Counted from the stretch's first letter, positions 49,218 through 61,899 are shown. The stretch: DNA of 64,000 bases from Sipunculus nudus (GCA_026874595.1 CM049322.1:40478840-40542839), one strand, 5' to 3'. Translations and numbers: made by a program. The notes: generated by a model from the letters alone, not told the origin.

Positions 49218-50110
49218 TAGCGCATTTTCAAGATAGATAAATAGATTAATAAGAAAACAGAAAGACAAAACAAGAGCTAAATAAATGGAATTATTATCCA
49301 TACCTTATTCCTTATATAAGCATATCTACACAGCACATGTAGACGCATAAACTATCGTTAAGGTTTTCTTTGTATTGACTTTTGTCAAAGGTTAGGTTAG
49401 TTTTGAATCATCATGTAAAGTCTTCACATAATCCACCAGGGTCGCAAGTGGGATAAGGGATATAATCAATGCATTCATAAAGAGTGCGTCATATGCTAAG
49501 CTTATGCAGGGCAGGGCAAAAAAGGACAAAATTGCCTGGTTCCAGGTGCGCCCTAAGATATTATTAATCCGCCAGATTAACCAGTGCTGCTTGCAATATT
49601 CCGTACAAAATTTTTCAACGCTGACAAGAAATCCCTCTAGGGATTTGGGGTTGGGATAGATAGCAGGGAAATGACTTAGCTCATGCTTTCGGTCATGCTC
49701 ATTTTTTATGTTTTGTATTCAAATATGGAATACCTAGTCATTACATTGGGTAGTGGGAGCAGGCATTGTATGAATTATTTAGAATTTAGTTAATTTCTCT
49801 CATTTATCATAAACACGTGTTGTTGGTCCTAGCGGTACCGGGTATACCGACAGATAAATGTAGTGATTTCTCTAATGTTCATATGGTTCGGCCTATAAAG
49901 TTACGGAAGATATGTTCGCCCCTGGGACCGTTTAGAAGAGTTGAAGACTAAACAACAAAGATAACAGAGAGGTGAAAATATAGGATCAAATTATGTGGAC
50001 ACATGACAGTTAGAAATCCCGATAGCTAAGGTTGTTTCAACTTGTTTCGAATCACGTATCAAGGAGAGTAACCACGTACAAACATTAATGCATGGTTTGT
50101 CTAGGCCTAT
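49218..50110 (-). repeat. Inverted paralogue of 31090-31965
   Basis: About 880 bp in reverse orientation between directly oriented paralogous flanks (48600-49200 matching about 30480-31080, and 50810-51360 matching 33800-34680). No gene seen. Confidence 0.75.
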
Positions 50111-50809
50111 TTACTGTATGATTTATAAAGATAAATTCTAAATGTCAGTGGAGTAAAATTACAAATAAATATCTCCAAATATTGGAATCAATTCATCAAT
50201 GAATAAACCAGTAATACATGGAGGTATTAAGTAATCATTAAGGAACATTACTGTTTGAAGCCTTGTGATCCTTGTGATAGTAAACATATTTTGTAACTTT
50301 CCTTTTATTTTTACATGATTTTCTAACATTTAAAAAAATATTTTTAAAAGGTACACTATTTTAGGCCCCCAGTATTTCGGAACCAGACGAAACTGTGACA
50401 TTTGGGGATTTTGGTTTGTTGAGATGTCAATGTATCTGACTGTATCTAAGATAATTATTCATAATAAAATCGTTGAATAAATCTTTTAAACTTTTTTTCC
50501 CATTCAGTTTTAAATTAGATAGAATCATGAAAAAGGGAAAACAAAAAATCGTTTTTAGATATTGCCATGTAGTTTAATTTTATTCCATTAAAAACAAATT
50601 ATTGTAACTGGGAGAGGGGCTTAAAATAGTGTTCCAAATAAAAATTGATATTTAATAATTCAAAATCAAGTGAAAATAATTATATAATAAGTATAAAATA
50701 TGTATATTATCAGAAAAAGATCAGGTTCAAAATAATGCATACTTCATGGAATTTAATGTGAATATAAACCACTGTTTGATAAAATTTCGATATAGGGGTT
50801 TAAAAAAAT

Positions 50810-51360
50810 ACCTTAGGTACTGTCTTTGATAAAAATGACCTTTTAACAGTTGACATTTGGATGTTTAGGTAAGATTTTAATGTAAGGTACTGGCTACTTA
50901 GAATACTATATAAGAACACCACATAAGAACGCTACATATTTATAATGATATTACTGTTTAACACTTTGAGTATACGAGCTTGTAAACAAGATCGATAATC
51001 TCACAGGCAGAAATTCAGTATATGTTGTAGTTAAATGTGCGTGTGTGTCTGTGCGTGTGTGTTTGTGTGTAGGTGTATGTGTGTTAGTAAGTTGACAAAC
51101 CAGCAGAGATAAGTAAGTTCGAATTGGCATTGGCCCAAACAATGGATCAGCGACCTCGCCTTGACAGTCAGGTAAGCTGCGTATCAATATTTATAGCGTA
51201 ATAACATTTACTTCGCTTGTCTTTTATATCTGATAATCTTATCGACATGTGTCAGTATCTGTAATATTTATGATAGTTAGTTAAACATTGATAAGGCAAT
51301 TGCCGGGGTATTGTCACTAGCCCAAAAAATGAATCATCAATTTCACCTGGCGGGCTACAT
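50810..51360 (+). repeat. Segmental duplication, 3' part of second half
   Basis: Counterpart of 33800-34680. The match stops abruptly at about 51360, where retrotransposon-related sequence begins. Confidence 0.65.
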
Positions 51361-51367
51361 ATCATAT

Positions 51368-51935
51368 GAGACACCACAACTGAAGAAAATCAGCTCCTTA
51401 CTCACTCCGCCCACGTTGTGTACCTCACACTACTAATCGAAACAGTTCTTCACAGAAGTCCCTCACGGCAAAGTCCACAAGCACTGACAGATAGGCTCAC
51501 AGTCTACTCTCTAGGAATATTGAAAAAAATGTCTTTCACAGCACATCTTTCCGTAATTCCTCCAGCACTAAGTACCTGATTATGCCCCAGCACGACAGTA
51601 TTGTTCATGTGTATAACGTCCTGGCCTGTAACTGGACGCCCTCACGGTAGACACACTTTGCCAGATTACCAGTCCTTCGGTAATTAATATATCTACTTGA
51701 AAGTCCGATACAGAGATATCTACGTGTCCATCCTCAGACACTGACGTTCTGCGCTCAGGATTATCATCTCTTAGCTGACCAGACACTGACAAGAACGGAC
51801 CCATCTCTATACCGCAGACAAAAGTCAGACTATACCAAACTGGCGAGCTGAAATAGTCGATTGTCAAGAGTTCCTCTTATCCATGGCTTATACACGCCTG
51901 CTGACATTCCCCACCATCTTCTGGCCAATCCTCTC
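51368..51935 (-). mobile_element. Possible LTR downstream of the Gypsy-type pol (minus strand)
   Basis: On the minus strand the stretch begins near TGTGAGAGGATTGGCC / GGGGAATGTCAGCAGGCG, has a TATAAG box-like word (GTGTATAAGCC) and ends in TTGTGGTGTCTCATATGAT at the duplication break. Its place beyond the end of the minus-strand pol fits a 3' LTR, but I found no matching 5' LTR, so this is tentative. The 95-codon minus frame 51580-51867 is inside it and unrecognised. Confidence 0.35.
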
Positions 51936-52309
51936 ACAGTATAATACCTATTATCACTTGTTGCATGAATACTAAAATGGACTCTTATCAAGAGAGCAAA
52001 CTATAAGAAAAAGAAAATCGGCAGGTGTACTCACATTGATGTCTACAAAAAACATTGTTGCCATAGAACCGTCTTGGCATGAATCGGTTCCCACGGAAAT
52101 AACACGGTACTGCAATTAATATCAAATGAGACACCTGGGTTCTCTAAACTCACGATTACATCTACATGATACTCCATATTTAAGTACAATAAATTATAAA
52201 ATAAATCATCTTGTAATATTCCTTATTTGAATATGCAAAAAATTAACTATGTGACAACTCTCTGTTGATTACATTATACAATACATCAACTCATATCTAT
52301 ATACATTGT

Positions 52310-54043
52310 CTGTCTTAACAAGTATCCACAATATCAAATTCAGCTCAACACTCCGGTAGCCTACTTAAAAAAGACCCATAATACAGTTTGCTTGAAACAG
52401 CCCGTGTCTCAAATTTATACTCTTGTAACACTAAAGCCTATCTTTTACTCCCTTGTTTACGCACTTGGCTTTTCTAATACACTTGACAGGGTTTGGTCTG
52501 TTTGAATCGTAAACGTATACAGGACAATCACATCTCACATTTCTGGACTCCTCAAACGATTGCCAAACACTCTCTCTCTCGCGATGGTAATTTCTCTCTT
52601 AAACCAGTAATTTCTTGCTAGCATAAGATATCGGATGAACCTTCCCATCGTGTTACTGCATAGGGATACTTCCAATTCCGACATTCAATGCGTTGCATTT
52701 CAGTTAGAATCGCTTACTGAAATTGGGTAGTATTAGAATGCGGGGATCAGCTAGCTTAGCGTTAAGCACTCTGATGGACCCATTTCCAATTAAATTTGTA
52801 AGACTGCCCTTCCCTTGTAAGGTCCTTTAACAGGACTGCTGTCTCGGCATAGTTCGGTACGAAAATCCGATAATAACCGATAAGGCCTAGAAAGGCTTGC
52901 AAGATTTTCTTGGTTTTCGGTCTTTCTGCTCTCTTGGATTTCGTAAGCGGTTTCGTGACGGGTTGGTTGCTAAATATCCGGTGGCTACAGCGATATCCCA
53001 CGAATATCTTTGCTGATTTAGCCATAAGGTTGGCTCCCTCAAGCCTAGCCAGCTCTTTGCTACGTTGTTACACGTTCTTCCAGCGTTTCCCCGTCTAGCA
53101 CGTCCAATGTTTTACTAGCACGTCGTCTATATAGCATACTAAGTTTGGCATGCCGCTAAACAACTTCCGCATCATGCTGGTAAACACTGCACTTGCCGTC
53201 ACTATACTGAATGGTATTACCCTGAACTGGTCATGTACGTCAGACGTTACAAATTCCTTTTTGTTTTGGAGTCCTCTGACATCGGAACCTGCCAGTTGTA
53301 TTTTCCTCAGATCAATCTTAGTAAAGTATCGCCTTCTGTCTACTTCCGTGATCTGTGTTTCCGGCGCTGGCATCGTTATTGGATCGAAACGACATACTTG
53401 TCTGATTAACGGTAATCGATCACGAATCTGAAATTTCATCTGGTTTACGCAGCATAATGCTCGACTTTACCTTACTCGAAGATGTCGCTGATTTCCGTTC
53501 GCATAGTCTCCCTCAACACGAATGGAATACGATACGGTTTCGACTTCACGGCTGAATCGTACTTTAGCCGAGTATTACATTTGGTGTTATCGGTGAGTTT
53601 GGAGACATCCGTAATTACTTCACCATACGGGTTTAACAAGTCATGTATATTGCGCCGTTGTCGCTCGTAAGCACGGCGTTAACTGCACCTCATGTAGAGT
53701 TTGTTTGGCTGCGCACTGTTGACGGTAACGACACCTCTAGGTTTAGTTCTCCGACTTTGAGAGATTCAAATTTACAACCCCGATTTATTTGTTCTCGTAC
53801 GGTTTCGTTCGTACTCAATGCGACCGTCGTAAAGACATGTTGAGGAACAGCCCTGGTCTGATATTGTTTCATCATGTTCACATGAAGGGTTGTGACCTTG
53901 TCATCAACCTTGACCCGATAGTGTAAGTCCCCTTCTTTACCTACCATGATAAAGGGGCCTTTCCACTCGACTAGCAGCTTGTTTCTGTCCGTCTGGAGGA
54001 GCATTATTACTTCATCTCCGATACCGCCGGTTAACTTTGCCAC
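52310..54043 (-). mobile_element. Degenerate Ty3/Gypsy-type pol, integrase end before RT
   Basis: Reading the minus strand from 54043 downward: an integrase C-terminal-type segment (GDEVIML, then LLVEWKGPF and TLHVNMMKQY; 54043-53690), the RT leader (KPYRIPFVLRE, about 53540), RT palm pieces (YFTKIDLRKIQLAG; YIDDVLV near 53115), the RT/RNase H connection (ILQAFLGLIGYYR; 53025-52762), then RNase H-like words (KVHPISYASKKL, about 52640; ALVLQEYKFETRA, about 52410) and FLSRLPE near 52350. Several stops and frame changes make it non-functional. The integrase end upstream of RT is the Ty1/copia-like order known in Gmr1-like Gypsy elements. Classification is by eye. Confidence 0.7.
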
Positions 54044-54329
54044 CGCTTTCTTCTTACATTGTCAAATGTGAGTAAGGCAGTCGAAGTATTACGCGATTCC
54101 GGTTGCTCTTTAGCCGGAGTACGTGAAACATATGGATCTGGACCAATTTCACAACGCTGAGTGACGGTTGTTTAATGGACCAGTTAGGCATTTTCCTACA
54201 CCCATGATTAGTGTAGATTGTTCCTATATTGTGGGAACTATTGTAGCAATGGTAGTAGGAGCTGCCGTTTGCGACTAGCACTACCGGAAATGCGGATCAG
54301 AAGTCGAAACTGTTTGAGTCGAGTTTTGC

Positions 54330-54695
54330 GTCATCATGCAACCCGTCGCTACTTACGTAAAGCCAGAGAACAGAACGACCGAAAACCAGGAGAGCCTTGC
54401 GAGCCGTTCTAGGCCTTACCGGTTACTACCTAAAGGTCTTTCCAAACTAAGCAGAAATAGCAGTTCGAAGAAGTGAACCTACGAGGAAAGGGCAGCCTAA
54501 CAAATTGGATTGGAAGGTATATGAGAAGGCGAACGGGCACTTAAGGCTAAGCTAGCTGATCCCCCCATTTTGAGAATACCTGGTTTCTTCCTGAAATGCG
54601 AAGCGCCGGGTGTCGGAATCGGAATTATCCTTATACAGGAGCACGATGGGGTGATGCATCCGATAGCTTATGCTAGCAGAAAGAATTTTTAGTAA
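54330..54695 (+). mobile_element. Opposed fragment of a related Gypsy-type pol
   Basis: On the plus strand the words ERPKT, LGLTGYY (about 54404-54430) and GVGIGI then GVMHPIAYASRKNF (about 54608-54690) correspond to the RT/RNase H connection and RNase H start of the minus-strand element. Frames are broken. It is a separate, tail-to-tail copy or the product of an inversion; the join between the two lies in 54044-54330, where I recognise nothing. Confidence 0.6.
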
Positions 54696-54754
54696 TATAT
54701 TTGTGGTGGAGTTAACCTCCTCTATTTTTTTTTAAATGCTAACTTTAAAAAATA

Positions 54755-55075
54755 TATGTACATCTGCAGATTTTCATTCCGGTTTCGGACTCCGTGACAG
54801 GGCAGTATCACACCCTTTCTCTCATTTTATATCCTGCGTCAACCAGGCCCGGTTACTTGTGCACCTGCCGGCGCTGGGTGCGTAATAGTCCCCATTGATG
54901 GGTCATATTACCGAGGAATCGGCCGTTTGGCACTGTTTTCCCATTAAGCCTGCATTGTGCAAACCATTGTTTAGGGCTGACCGTAAAACAAATCTCACCG
55001 CCTCGGCTGAGATCCGAACTCACGATTTCCCGGCTTTGAGTCCTTTGTTCTACCCCTGAGCAACAGAAGCAACAG
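54755..55075 (-). repeat. tRNA-derived SINE, copy 5 (best head)
   Basis: On the minus strand the head reads GCTTCTGTTGCTCAGGGGTA with an A-box, and GAGTTCGGATCTC as a B-box about 35 nt further on, giving a recognisable tRNA-like promoter of about 70 nt. The body matches copies 2 and 4. Confidence 0.8.
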
Positions 55076-55149
55076 AAAGTTACTGGCTAGAGATAAAAAT
55101 TACTCTACCATCGAGAAAGTGTGTTTTGTTATTGTTTTGGCTGTTCAGA

Positions 55150-56340
55150 AATTTTAGATGTACTTGTCATGTAAACCTTTCATTAAACTGACAGACCACA
55201 TAGAGCTTAGAAAGCTTGTCTTTTGTCCTTTCTGAGAACCTACATCGTTTAGGACTTCATTTACGTCCAGGCTAGCAATGAACAATATAGAATAATAAAC
55301 TGCAAAGAAAAGGATATAACCTAATAATCTTGAATTGCAGTGGGAAAATGTCTCAAGCGAGGGACCTTTGCTCAGAACTAGTTTTGAGAGAAACAATGGT
55401 AATTGATGCTTGCTGTGAGTGTCATATACTAAATTATTTTATTCCAAATACTGATATTTCTCTAACAGGTGAGGAAAAAACATGAGGAAACCATGTATAT
55501 CAATCGATTTTGTAAAGGGACACCATCATGTTATTAATTTCTAGAAATTTTATGTTTATTTGTTTCGTAAAGTAGTCTGGGAGCCATCAGAATAAAATTT
55601 GTCTGTTAAATTTGGTCACGTTATTCTCATATCCATCATTAGAAATAAATCCACTAATACAAATTGTAATGTATTAGAGTATATCGTACAGTATATTGGC
55701 ATAAACAAGGAAGACACCTATTGGCTGATTTACGTATTAATTTAACAAACTGAGAGTTGATCTCTGCCAGATACTTGGCGTTACTAGAATTAACTACCAG
55801 CTTACCAGTTTCTATACGCAATCTACACCTATTGACTACATTATTACCAAGGGTCAATACTTGCAACACAGAGTGGTTTTTCTATTTGGTCAATATCGGC
55901 GATGCTAACATATTCCGATAGCCACTTTGAAAAATAAAAAAACCCTGTCAACGTTTTTTTTCCTATATCACACCTGATGGAAGGAATTGAAAGCAGCTCG
56001 AACTCGTTTAGATGATGAAGCAGTTGATGACCTTGCTTCATAATTGTACCAAGTTATGTAAACATGTTTATTTACATGAACTCTGAACTGAAATCTACAA
56101 ATGGTTTACATGTGGTTTCGGTCGACACTCAAACATATTACTCTCGCATTAACGACAAAATGTGTTCTGTCCCTTTTTAATGATCGTTCTGGCTTACATA
56201 CTCAGACATATTTCTGCCAGTTACCTCAAGCATTTTTCTTGATCAGTTTTAACCGCACATTTGTTTTGCACTATTTTCAAATCTTGATATTCCAAATGTC
56301 CAACAAATTTTGTAAATAAAGATATTAAAGATTATACATT
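55150..56340. repeat. Second duplicated segment, copy 1
   Basis: Collinear with 62750-64000 (offset about 7.6 kb). Shared phrases: CATATCCATCATTAGAAATA / AAATCCATCATTAGAAATAA, GTATTAGAGTATAT, AACCTTGCTTCATAAT-like blocks, and GTGTTCTGTCC. Minus-strand frames 55654-55869 and 55844-56041 are not conserved in the other copy. The pair brackets gene D and suggests that the gene D unit is itself part of a tandem array running past the window end. Confidence 0.7.
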
Positions 56341-58262
56341 ATGTATGAAGCTGGCCTAAAGTTAAAAATTTCAAATTTTACACTGATGATCTTGCCTTAC
56401 AACTTCTACCACAATGTATACAATATTTTCTTTATATTTATATATCCGTAACCTGCAGCTGCACTCAGACACAGACCGTAAAACTAATGGTCAAATACCG
56501 TCAATTATGGCTGCAAACGAAATTCCGTAAATTAACCGGTTCCCGTAAATGAGAATGACTGTGACTGTAAAAAGGTTATATACCGTAAAACTCTCCAAGA
56601 ACGTATTACGGTAGCCTTTTTATAAATAAGTAAAAAAAAAATTGGGAGTGTATATGAATTTATGTTAAAGTCAAAGAAATTCAGTCTGTCAGAATACAAA
56701 TTATATTTATTGTTGTTTCTTGTAAGAGCGACGCTCATATATATACAGGAGCAACTTTGAAAAGTATACATATGTTCTGTCTAAGTGGATGTTACATACA
56801 AATGTGAACAAAAAAATTTCCTTACACATATCATGCATCTATGTATACATCAGTATAATTTTTCAATAATATAAATGTTCAATCGGTGGTCCGGCATTAC
56901 TTATTATCTTTTGTGAATGCACTTTTTTTTTCCTGCAACCGGTGACGTTTTGAGAAATTTACGGCATTGCGCTGTAGATTAACGGTGGATGAGTAGAAGC
57001 CCATTTACCATTCAGGAATCAAATTTTAATTAAACTGGCCAGGAAAAGTCTAGACCTCCGTGTACTTTACCCATGACACAATGCTTTAGTTTTCTTGACA
57101 TTTTATCTTTTTTTCAGGCCGGCGATGGCAGGTATAGAACCGAGAACTGTCAGCTTAACACCTAAAGCCTGTGTCTAGAATACACCAGAATACAGTTCTT
57201 AAGATTCACGAATTAAGGGATAACTGTTTGCTCAAACATCTAAACATTAGAGAAGTATATGTAAAACTTTTTCTTAAAGGAAATATATGAAGACCCATAT
57301 TCTAGGATATTATTTTTAATAGAAAAGTGCACACTTACAAACGCGGAAATTAAGGTTTCCACTGATATGGTATATGAATGTGTTATGAAATTCCATGGTA
57401 GCATTTTAATTATTACCGTGTGGTTGTTAATAGTAAATGTTACTATTACATAAAATAACGATAAATTTAAAACCCTTAAAGCTTTAGAGTATAAAATATC
57501 TAACAAACAAAACAAAGTAACAAATTCACTAAAAGCTGACAATCTCTACAGTGCCTATTTCGCGATACATTTGTTCATACAAGATAAATCACTCATTATT
57601 TAAAATTCATAATGATTTTTATCAGTATTTCAGACTGTCAAATATATTCTTGGCAAACAAGGGTAAATATTATCATTTGAATTAAAAACACGTTTATAGG
57701 TGCTAATTGGGAATATATTAAAACACATTATTTTATGCATATTTATATTGTTGATTATACAAATATATATACACTAAACAACCAATAAAATTAAGATTTA
57801 GTTGCAACAATTTTAGCGATATCCAGCCAACGCTACATACATAAATGGATCCATTGGGAAATTTGGCTAAATTTCCTATATACAAGGACCACATATTTCG
57901 AAGGAATAACCTTCTGAAATTCAATGAATTAACTGTTTCTTATAAATGTGATTTATTTTATTTAATAAAAATACAAAGACGGATGCCTTTGTGTATATCT
58001 TACGAGATGAATCTGCATTAAGCAGCTTTAAGAGTTATAGTACTTTGTTTGGCTCCATCAAGGAATACGAGCATCGTATAATAAAATTAAACATTCAAAA
58101 TTGTACTTTACAATTGACAGCTTGATTTTACATATTATTTTGAGCAACCATGTTGTAATCATAATTTTACATGTCTAATGAAACGAAGATATCGCATAAC
58201 AGAATATCTTAACGGGTGACAGAAAACATTTCGTTTTAGTTTAATTCCATATAATATTCACA
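56340..58262. other. AT-rich intergenic stretch 3' of gene D
   Basis: No gene supported. Around 56480-56610 there are several CCGTAAA / TTTACGG words, possibly an eroded TIR element. Open frames are short and unrecognised. Confidence 0.4.
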
Positions 58263-58268
58263 TATGAT

Positions 58269-59895
58269 TTATCTTTTCTTGTTATCTTGGTATCTTTTTG
58301 TTTTTGTCCCGTCGATGGGCCTTTTCCAACAGCATGTGCACTGCACGTTACCTTCATTTGCTGGGCCCGGGTCCTTTGAGTCAGCGTTGCGGGTTCGTTC
58401 AAATAAAAGCAGATAAATGCCACTAAGCTCTAATGATGAGGATGATTCATTTGCTTTCATCATTTCAGATATAGCAATTAAAATCGTTTACTTCGATATA
58501 AAGGACCCAGAGTGTAATTGTCAATCGCCGCATACAGATGTCGCTAGTGTGTTGCAATGCCTGTATTTATCCGTTGCTGTAGGCAATTTACCGACAACGC
58601 GCCACAAGCACAAACACAATAATGATGACAAAAAGGACGGCCACCGCACCGGCTGCAATTCCAAAGAGGTCAAGTGTCGTTAGATTTGCCTCGAAGGAAA
58701 ACTTTCCAGCTGTAGTAAAATAAAGAAAAGAAAGTTGGCAGAGAGTGTTAGCTAGAGCCAAAATATTAATAGTATACCATCTGATTATGTTATCATTTGT
58801 GGCAAACCGATTAATGGGATGCACTGGAATATATATTATTATGATAATGTATTTCAAACTGGTAATGTATGAAAGCTACTCAAGCAAATAAATTTTTACT
58901 ACAATTCTACAATGTTAAGTAAGGGAATCTATAAAAGTGAAACCCTATCTGTTAATCACTCCTCGTTAAACCTGCATCAAACTAGCACAGATACAATGTA
59001 TATTCTTTATTCTTTTTGTATTGATATTAATCAAACGCAGTCATCAATATCTTAATTGTCACACATATATTTATAATATTGGTTTTCATTATGCACTATG
59101 TTTAGGTTTACTGTATATTGGAAGCTTAAATGTAGTGCTTACTACAGCTTTTTGTGCACTCCTCAAGTGAATTAAACCTTTTGGTCGTCATCTGTGAGGC
59201 AGTCTCACTTGTTTGTTCAGTAGGATTGTGTGTGGAATTAATTATGCCTTCAGTGCTTGTTGAAGCTTGGTTATGGACGGATGAATCAGCGTAGTCAGTT
59301 GATGTCATCGATTTACACGAATGTGTTTCCACATTACAAATCCATATGTTTATACGGAGATCTCGCTTGGCTGATAAAGCAGATAATAGAATATAAAATT
59401 TAAAAGGCGATAGTATAGATCTTGGGTTATTTTTTACAACAATAATAGATGTATTGTGTTTGTGTAATTGTCGTACTTGCCAATTTTAAAATAATTTAAG
59501 ATAATGAATGTGAGATGAAAAGTCCTCAAATTTTTACAAAATTTATCTAAAATCAAAGAAGAAAAACACAACTTGATAATATTCCTAATCAAGACCTTTA
59601 TAATTGGATAATACGTCAAGTCGCATAAGTACTTGGCAATTCATGTTAGCGTGTGTATATATGTAGAAGTGTTTGTAAATTTTTACTTATTTTGTATGCC
59701 ACAGATCAGTCATTTAAAACTCATAAACAGAAACCGGTTTTACCGTTCGTTGAAAAGTTTGTATTTAGTTTACAATTACATAAACTCACGTCTTTCCAGT
59801 TCATTCATAGAATCTGAAATATCCAGATGTCTCCCCATCGTTTTCAAGGACCCACAAGTAAGTATCAACAGCCAGAGAGGGACTCGACACGCCAT
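58269..59895 (-). CDS. Gene D: small single-pass type I membrane protein (201 aa)
   Basis: Minus-strand exons: 59895-59790, 59370-59143, 58709-58592, 58422-58269; total 606 nt, all junctions GT-AG and in phase, one stop at the end. The start ATG (59893-59895) opens a signal peptide (MACRVPLWLLILTCGS). The ectodomain (to about residue 126) has four cysteines (47, 54, 107, 111), a Ser/Thr-rich stalk (56-98) and N-glycosylation sequons NST (80) and NLT (120). Transmembrane segment about 127-148 (FGIAAGAVAVLFVIIIVFVL), then a 53-residue basic, Cys-containing tail (CTCCW). The block RFNSLEECTKSC resembles the end of a Kunitz domain, but the rest of that domain is missing. It would sit at the cell surface; function and family are not recognised. 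Lack of homology evidence is the main doubt. Confidence 0.65.
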
Positions 59896-60890
59896 AGTTC
59901 ATTCCTAAATGTATTATATACATGTTTCTTAATGTTACAAACAAAACTTATGCAACTTCGATGTCAACATCATTGTCCTAAATGTAGATATAGATTATAC
60001 CTAACTGGTTCTATATACAGTCGATATTCCGGCCCCTGGCAATCAGGAAAGCTTTATTCCGACTGTTTTCATAAGTAAATACAAATGTATCATTATCATT
60101 GTCTTGGACAATCCGACATCCTTTGATTCCGACCCCAAATTTATATTTTCTGACACGCAGAAAAATCAAGATAATTCAGCATGAACTTTCATTTAATTTT
60201 TATGTTAGACATCGGCACATGCACACATGCACATGACGTTTTACTTGCCTGTAGAAAATTTTATTGATTGGTGTCGTGTTGATATGCTGCGGCTGCTTAA
60301 TCACGGACAGAGCAAAGCCTATTTTTAAATATTTATTTAAAGGGCTGCGGTGATGGATCTTTTCACACTTAACAGAGAACAAGTCTATTGGAATCGGAAT
60401 GAAAAACCAATCATCAAGTAAACAAATCCAGTGTTGAGTAATACAGGCCACATGTCTAATCCAGTACCTCTTGGAACACAAATGACTAATGAAAACAGCC
60501 TGACTATTCGAATCAAGTGGGGTGTGAACACACAAGGGTCTCCCTCGTCCGTGCTTTCTAGTTCATTGTACACGCCCATCTGGTGACGCTATCTTTTTTA
60601 TCAAGTTTGCATTATATTTAATGATCGACAGGACTGGCGCAAACACCGAAATCTATTCTGTGATAAAATGCGTGCTCGTAACATTAATATATGACACATA
60701 AATCATATGAATGTATGTTCTTACGTGATGATCAATTTCAGCTACATAATTTAACTCGTACCGGCAAAGTGCCCGAATATTCCTTGTGCATTTAAGCCTG
60801 CTATATAAAATAAACTAGGATGGCCTTGCATACATTTTTAATTATGATTCATTCAAGAAACACCAACAGTGTAATAACAAGCAATGTGCC
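59896..60890. other. 5' flank of gene D, no other gene seen
   Basis: A TATATAAT word lies at about 59912-59920 on the minus strand, only some 20 nt before the ATG, next to an acceptor-like TACATTTAG; the real first exon may therefore be further upstream. The minus-strand frame 60200-60535 is unrecognised. Confidence 0.35.
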
Positions 60891-60895
60891 TTCCG

Positions 60896-60896
<1 letters not shown>

Positions 60897-60935
<39 letters not shown>

Positions 60936-60975
60936 AATATATATATAGGTGTGTGTGTGTGAGTGTGTGTAATAG
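60897..60975. repeat. (TA)n-(TG)n microsatellite
   Basis: TA run (60897-60930), AT-rich interruption, then GTGTGTGT (60950-60970). Confidence 0.85.
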
Positions 60976-61439
60976 TAGTAGTAGAAGTATTAGTAGCCGA
61001 CCTTCCTCTAGATTTAATTAATAAAATGTGTTATTCTGGTTATGTCATCGTAGTTAATTTCTCAAATATTGGTAAAGACTGAATATAGCGCCCACATGGT
61101 ACACTGTTAGAAGATCGACCATTTGCATTTCTTACCAATCAACAATGTTCGCTTTTTGTAGCACAGATGTCCTGTATTCTAGTCTTGTTTGTAGATAAGC
61201 CTGTCAGACCATGGAGTAAAGCGGGTACCCTCTCTTCCAGTGAATGATTTCCGAATGACTCGCAAAAAAGAGCATTTATTTGTATATGTTATACCATACA
61301 CTACTGGCTTACACTTGGGAACTCCGTAAAAATGCGGTAATACCACACTTCTCTGGGAAATCCAGTTGAAGTATCCTGTCGGCAAACCCTCGGCCACATA
61401 TAGACCCGCATATGTATCTGATGTAAACCTTTTAAGGGA

Positions 61440-61580
61440 ACATAACCTTTTTTATAATGGGGTAGAGCATAGGGTTCAAAGCCTGGGATGAGGAGTTCGA
61501 ATCTCAATAGAGGAGCATTGATTTGATACTTTTCACGGCCAGTCGCTGCATGGTTGTGCGCTCAGCGTTAGGGCTGTGCA
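61440..61580 (+). repeat. tRNA-derived SINE, partial copy 6
   Basis: TAATGGGGTAGAGCATAGGG then GAGTTCGAATCTC (a good B-box, 61494-61506), followed by TTTCACGGCCAGTCG. This is the head and first part of the body only; the family tail is not seen. Confidence 0.65.
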
Positions 61581-61805
61581 ATACTTTCATACTACATTTA
61601 CATACGAAGGTTTTGAGGTTCCTTATTATGACTTAGCAATCTGGATATTAAACAAAAAGGATCCTGAATTTTGGTTAGGAGATCCTGGTCAACTATCAAA
61701 ATACCTTTAAATAATTTCCAACAAGTTCAAAATAAATATGATTTTTTTTTTTATTTTTACGTGTATTATATCATTCATCATTAATAATTTGATGTTTGGT
61801 GTAAG

Positions 61806-61808
<3 letters not shown>

Positions 61809-61858
<50 letters not shown>

Positions 61859-61866
61859 TTTTTTTT
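61809..61866. repeat. (TA)n microsatellite with short direct flanking repeat
   Basis: About 48 bp of TA. GTAAGTTCATATAT lies directly before it (61801) and GTAAGTTCATATAT again after it (61879), a 14-bp direct repeat that could reflect replication slippage or an old insertion. Confidence 0.8.
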
Positions 61867-61899
61867 CTCCTCTTTAGGTAAGTTCATATATGTTTGGTG

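Noticed and set aside
51580-51867. 95-codon minus-strand frame as a host exon
   Set aside because: It falls within the putative LTR, and I could not join it in phase with any neighbouring exon.
54990-55075. Functional tRNA gene at the SINE head
   Set aside because: The cloverleaf stems are not complementary enough and the sequence is joined to the SINE body.
55654-56041. Two overlapping minus-strand frames near the SINE
   Set aside because: The duplicate at 63.3-63.7 kb does not keep them open.
56480-57015. TIR transposon suggested by CCGTAAA / TTTACGG words
   Set aside because: I could not define matching ends or a target duplication.
58417-58683. Plus-strand 88-codon frame
   Set aside because: It is the antisense shadow of the last two exons of gene D.
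59126-59332. Minus-strand 68-codon frame as a stand-alone protein
   Set aside because: It is part of gene D exon 2; its apparent stop lies after the donor site at 59142.
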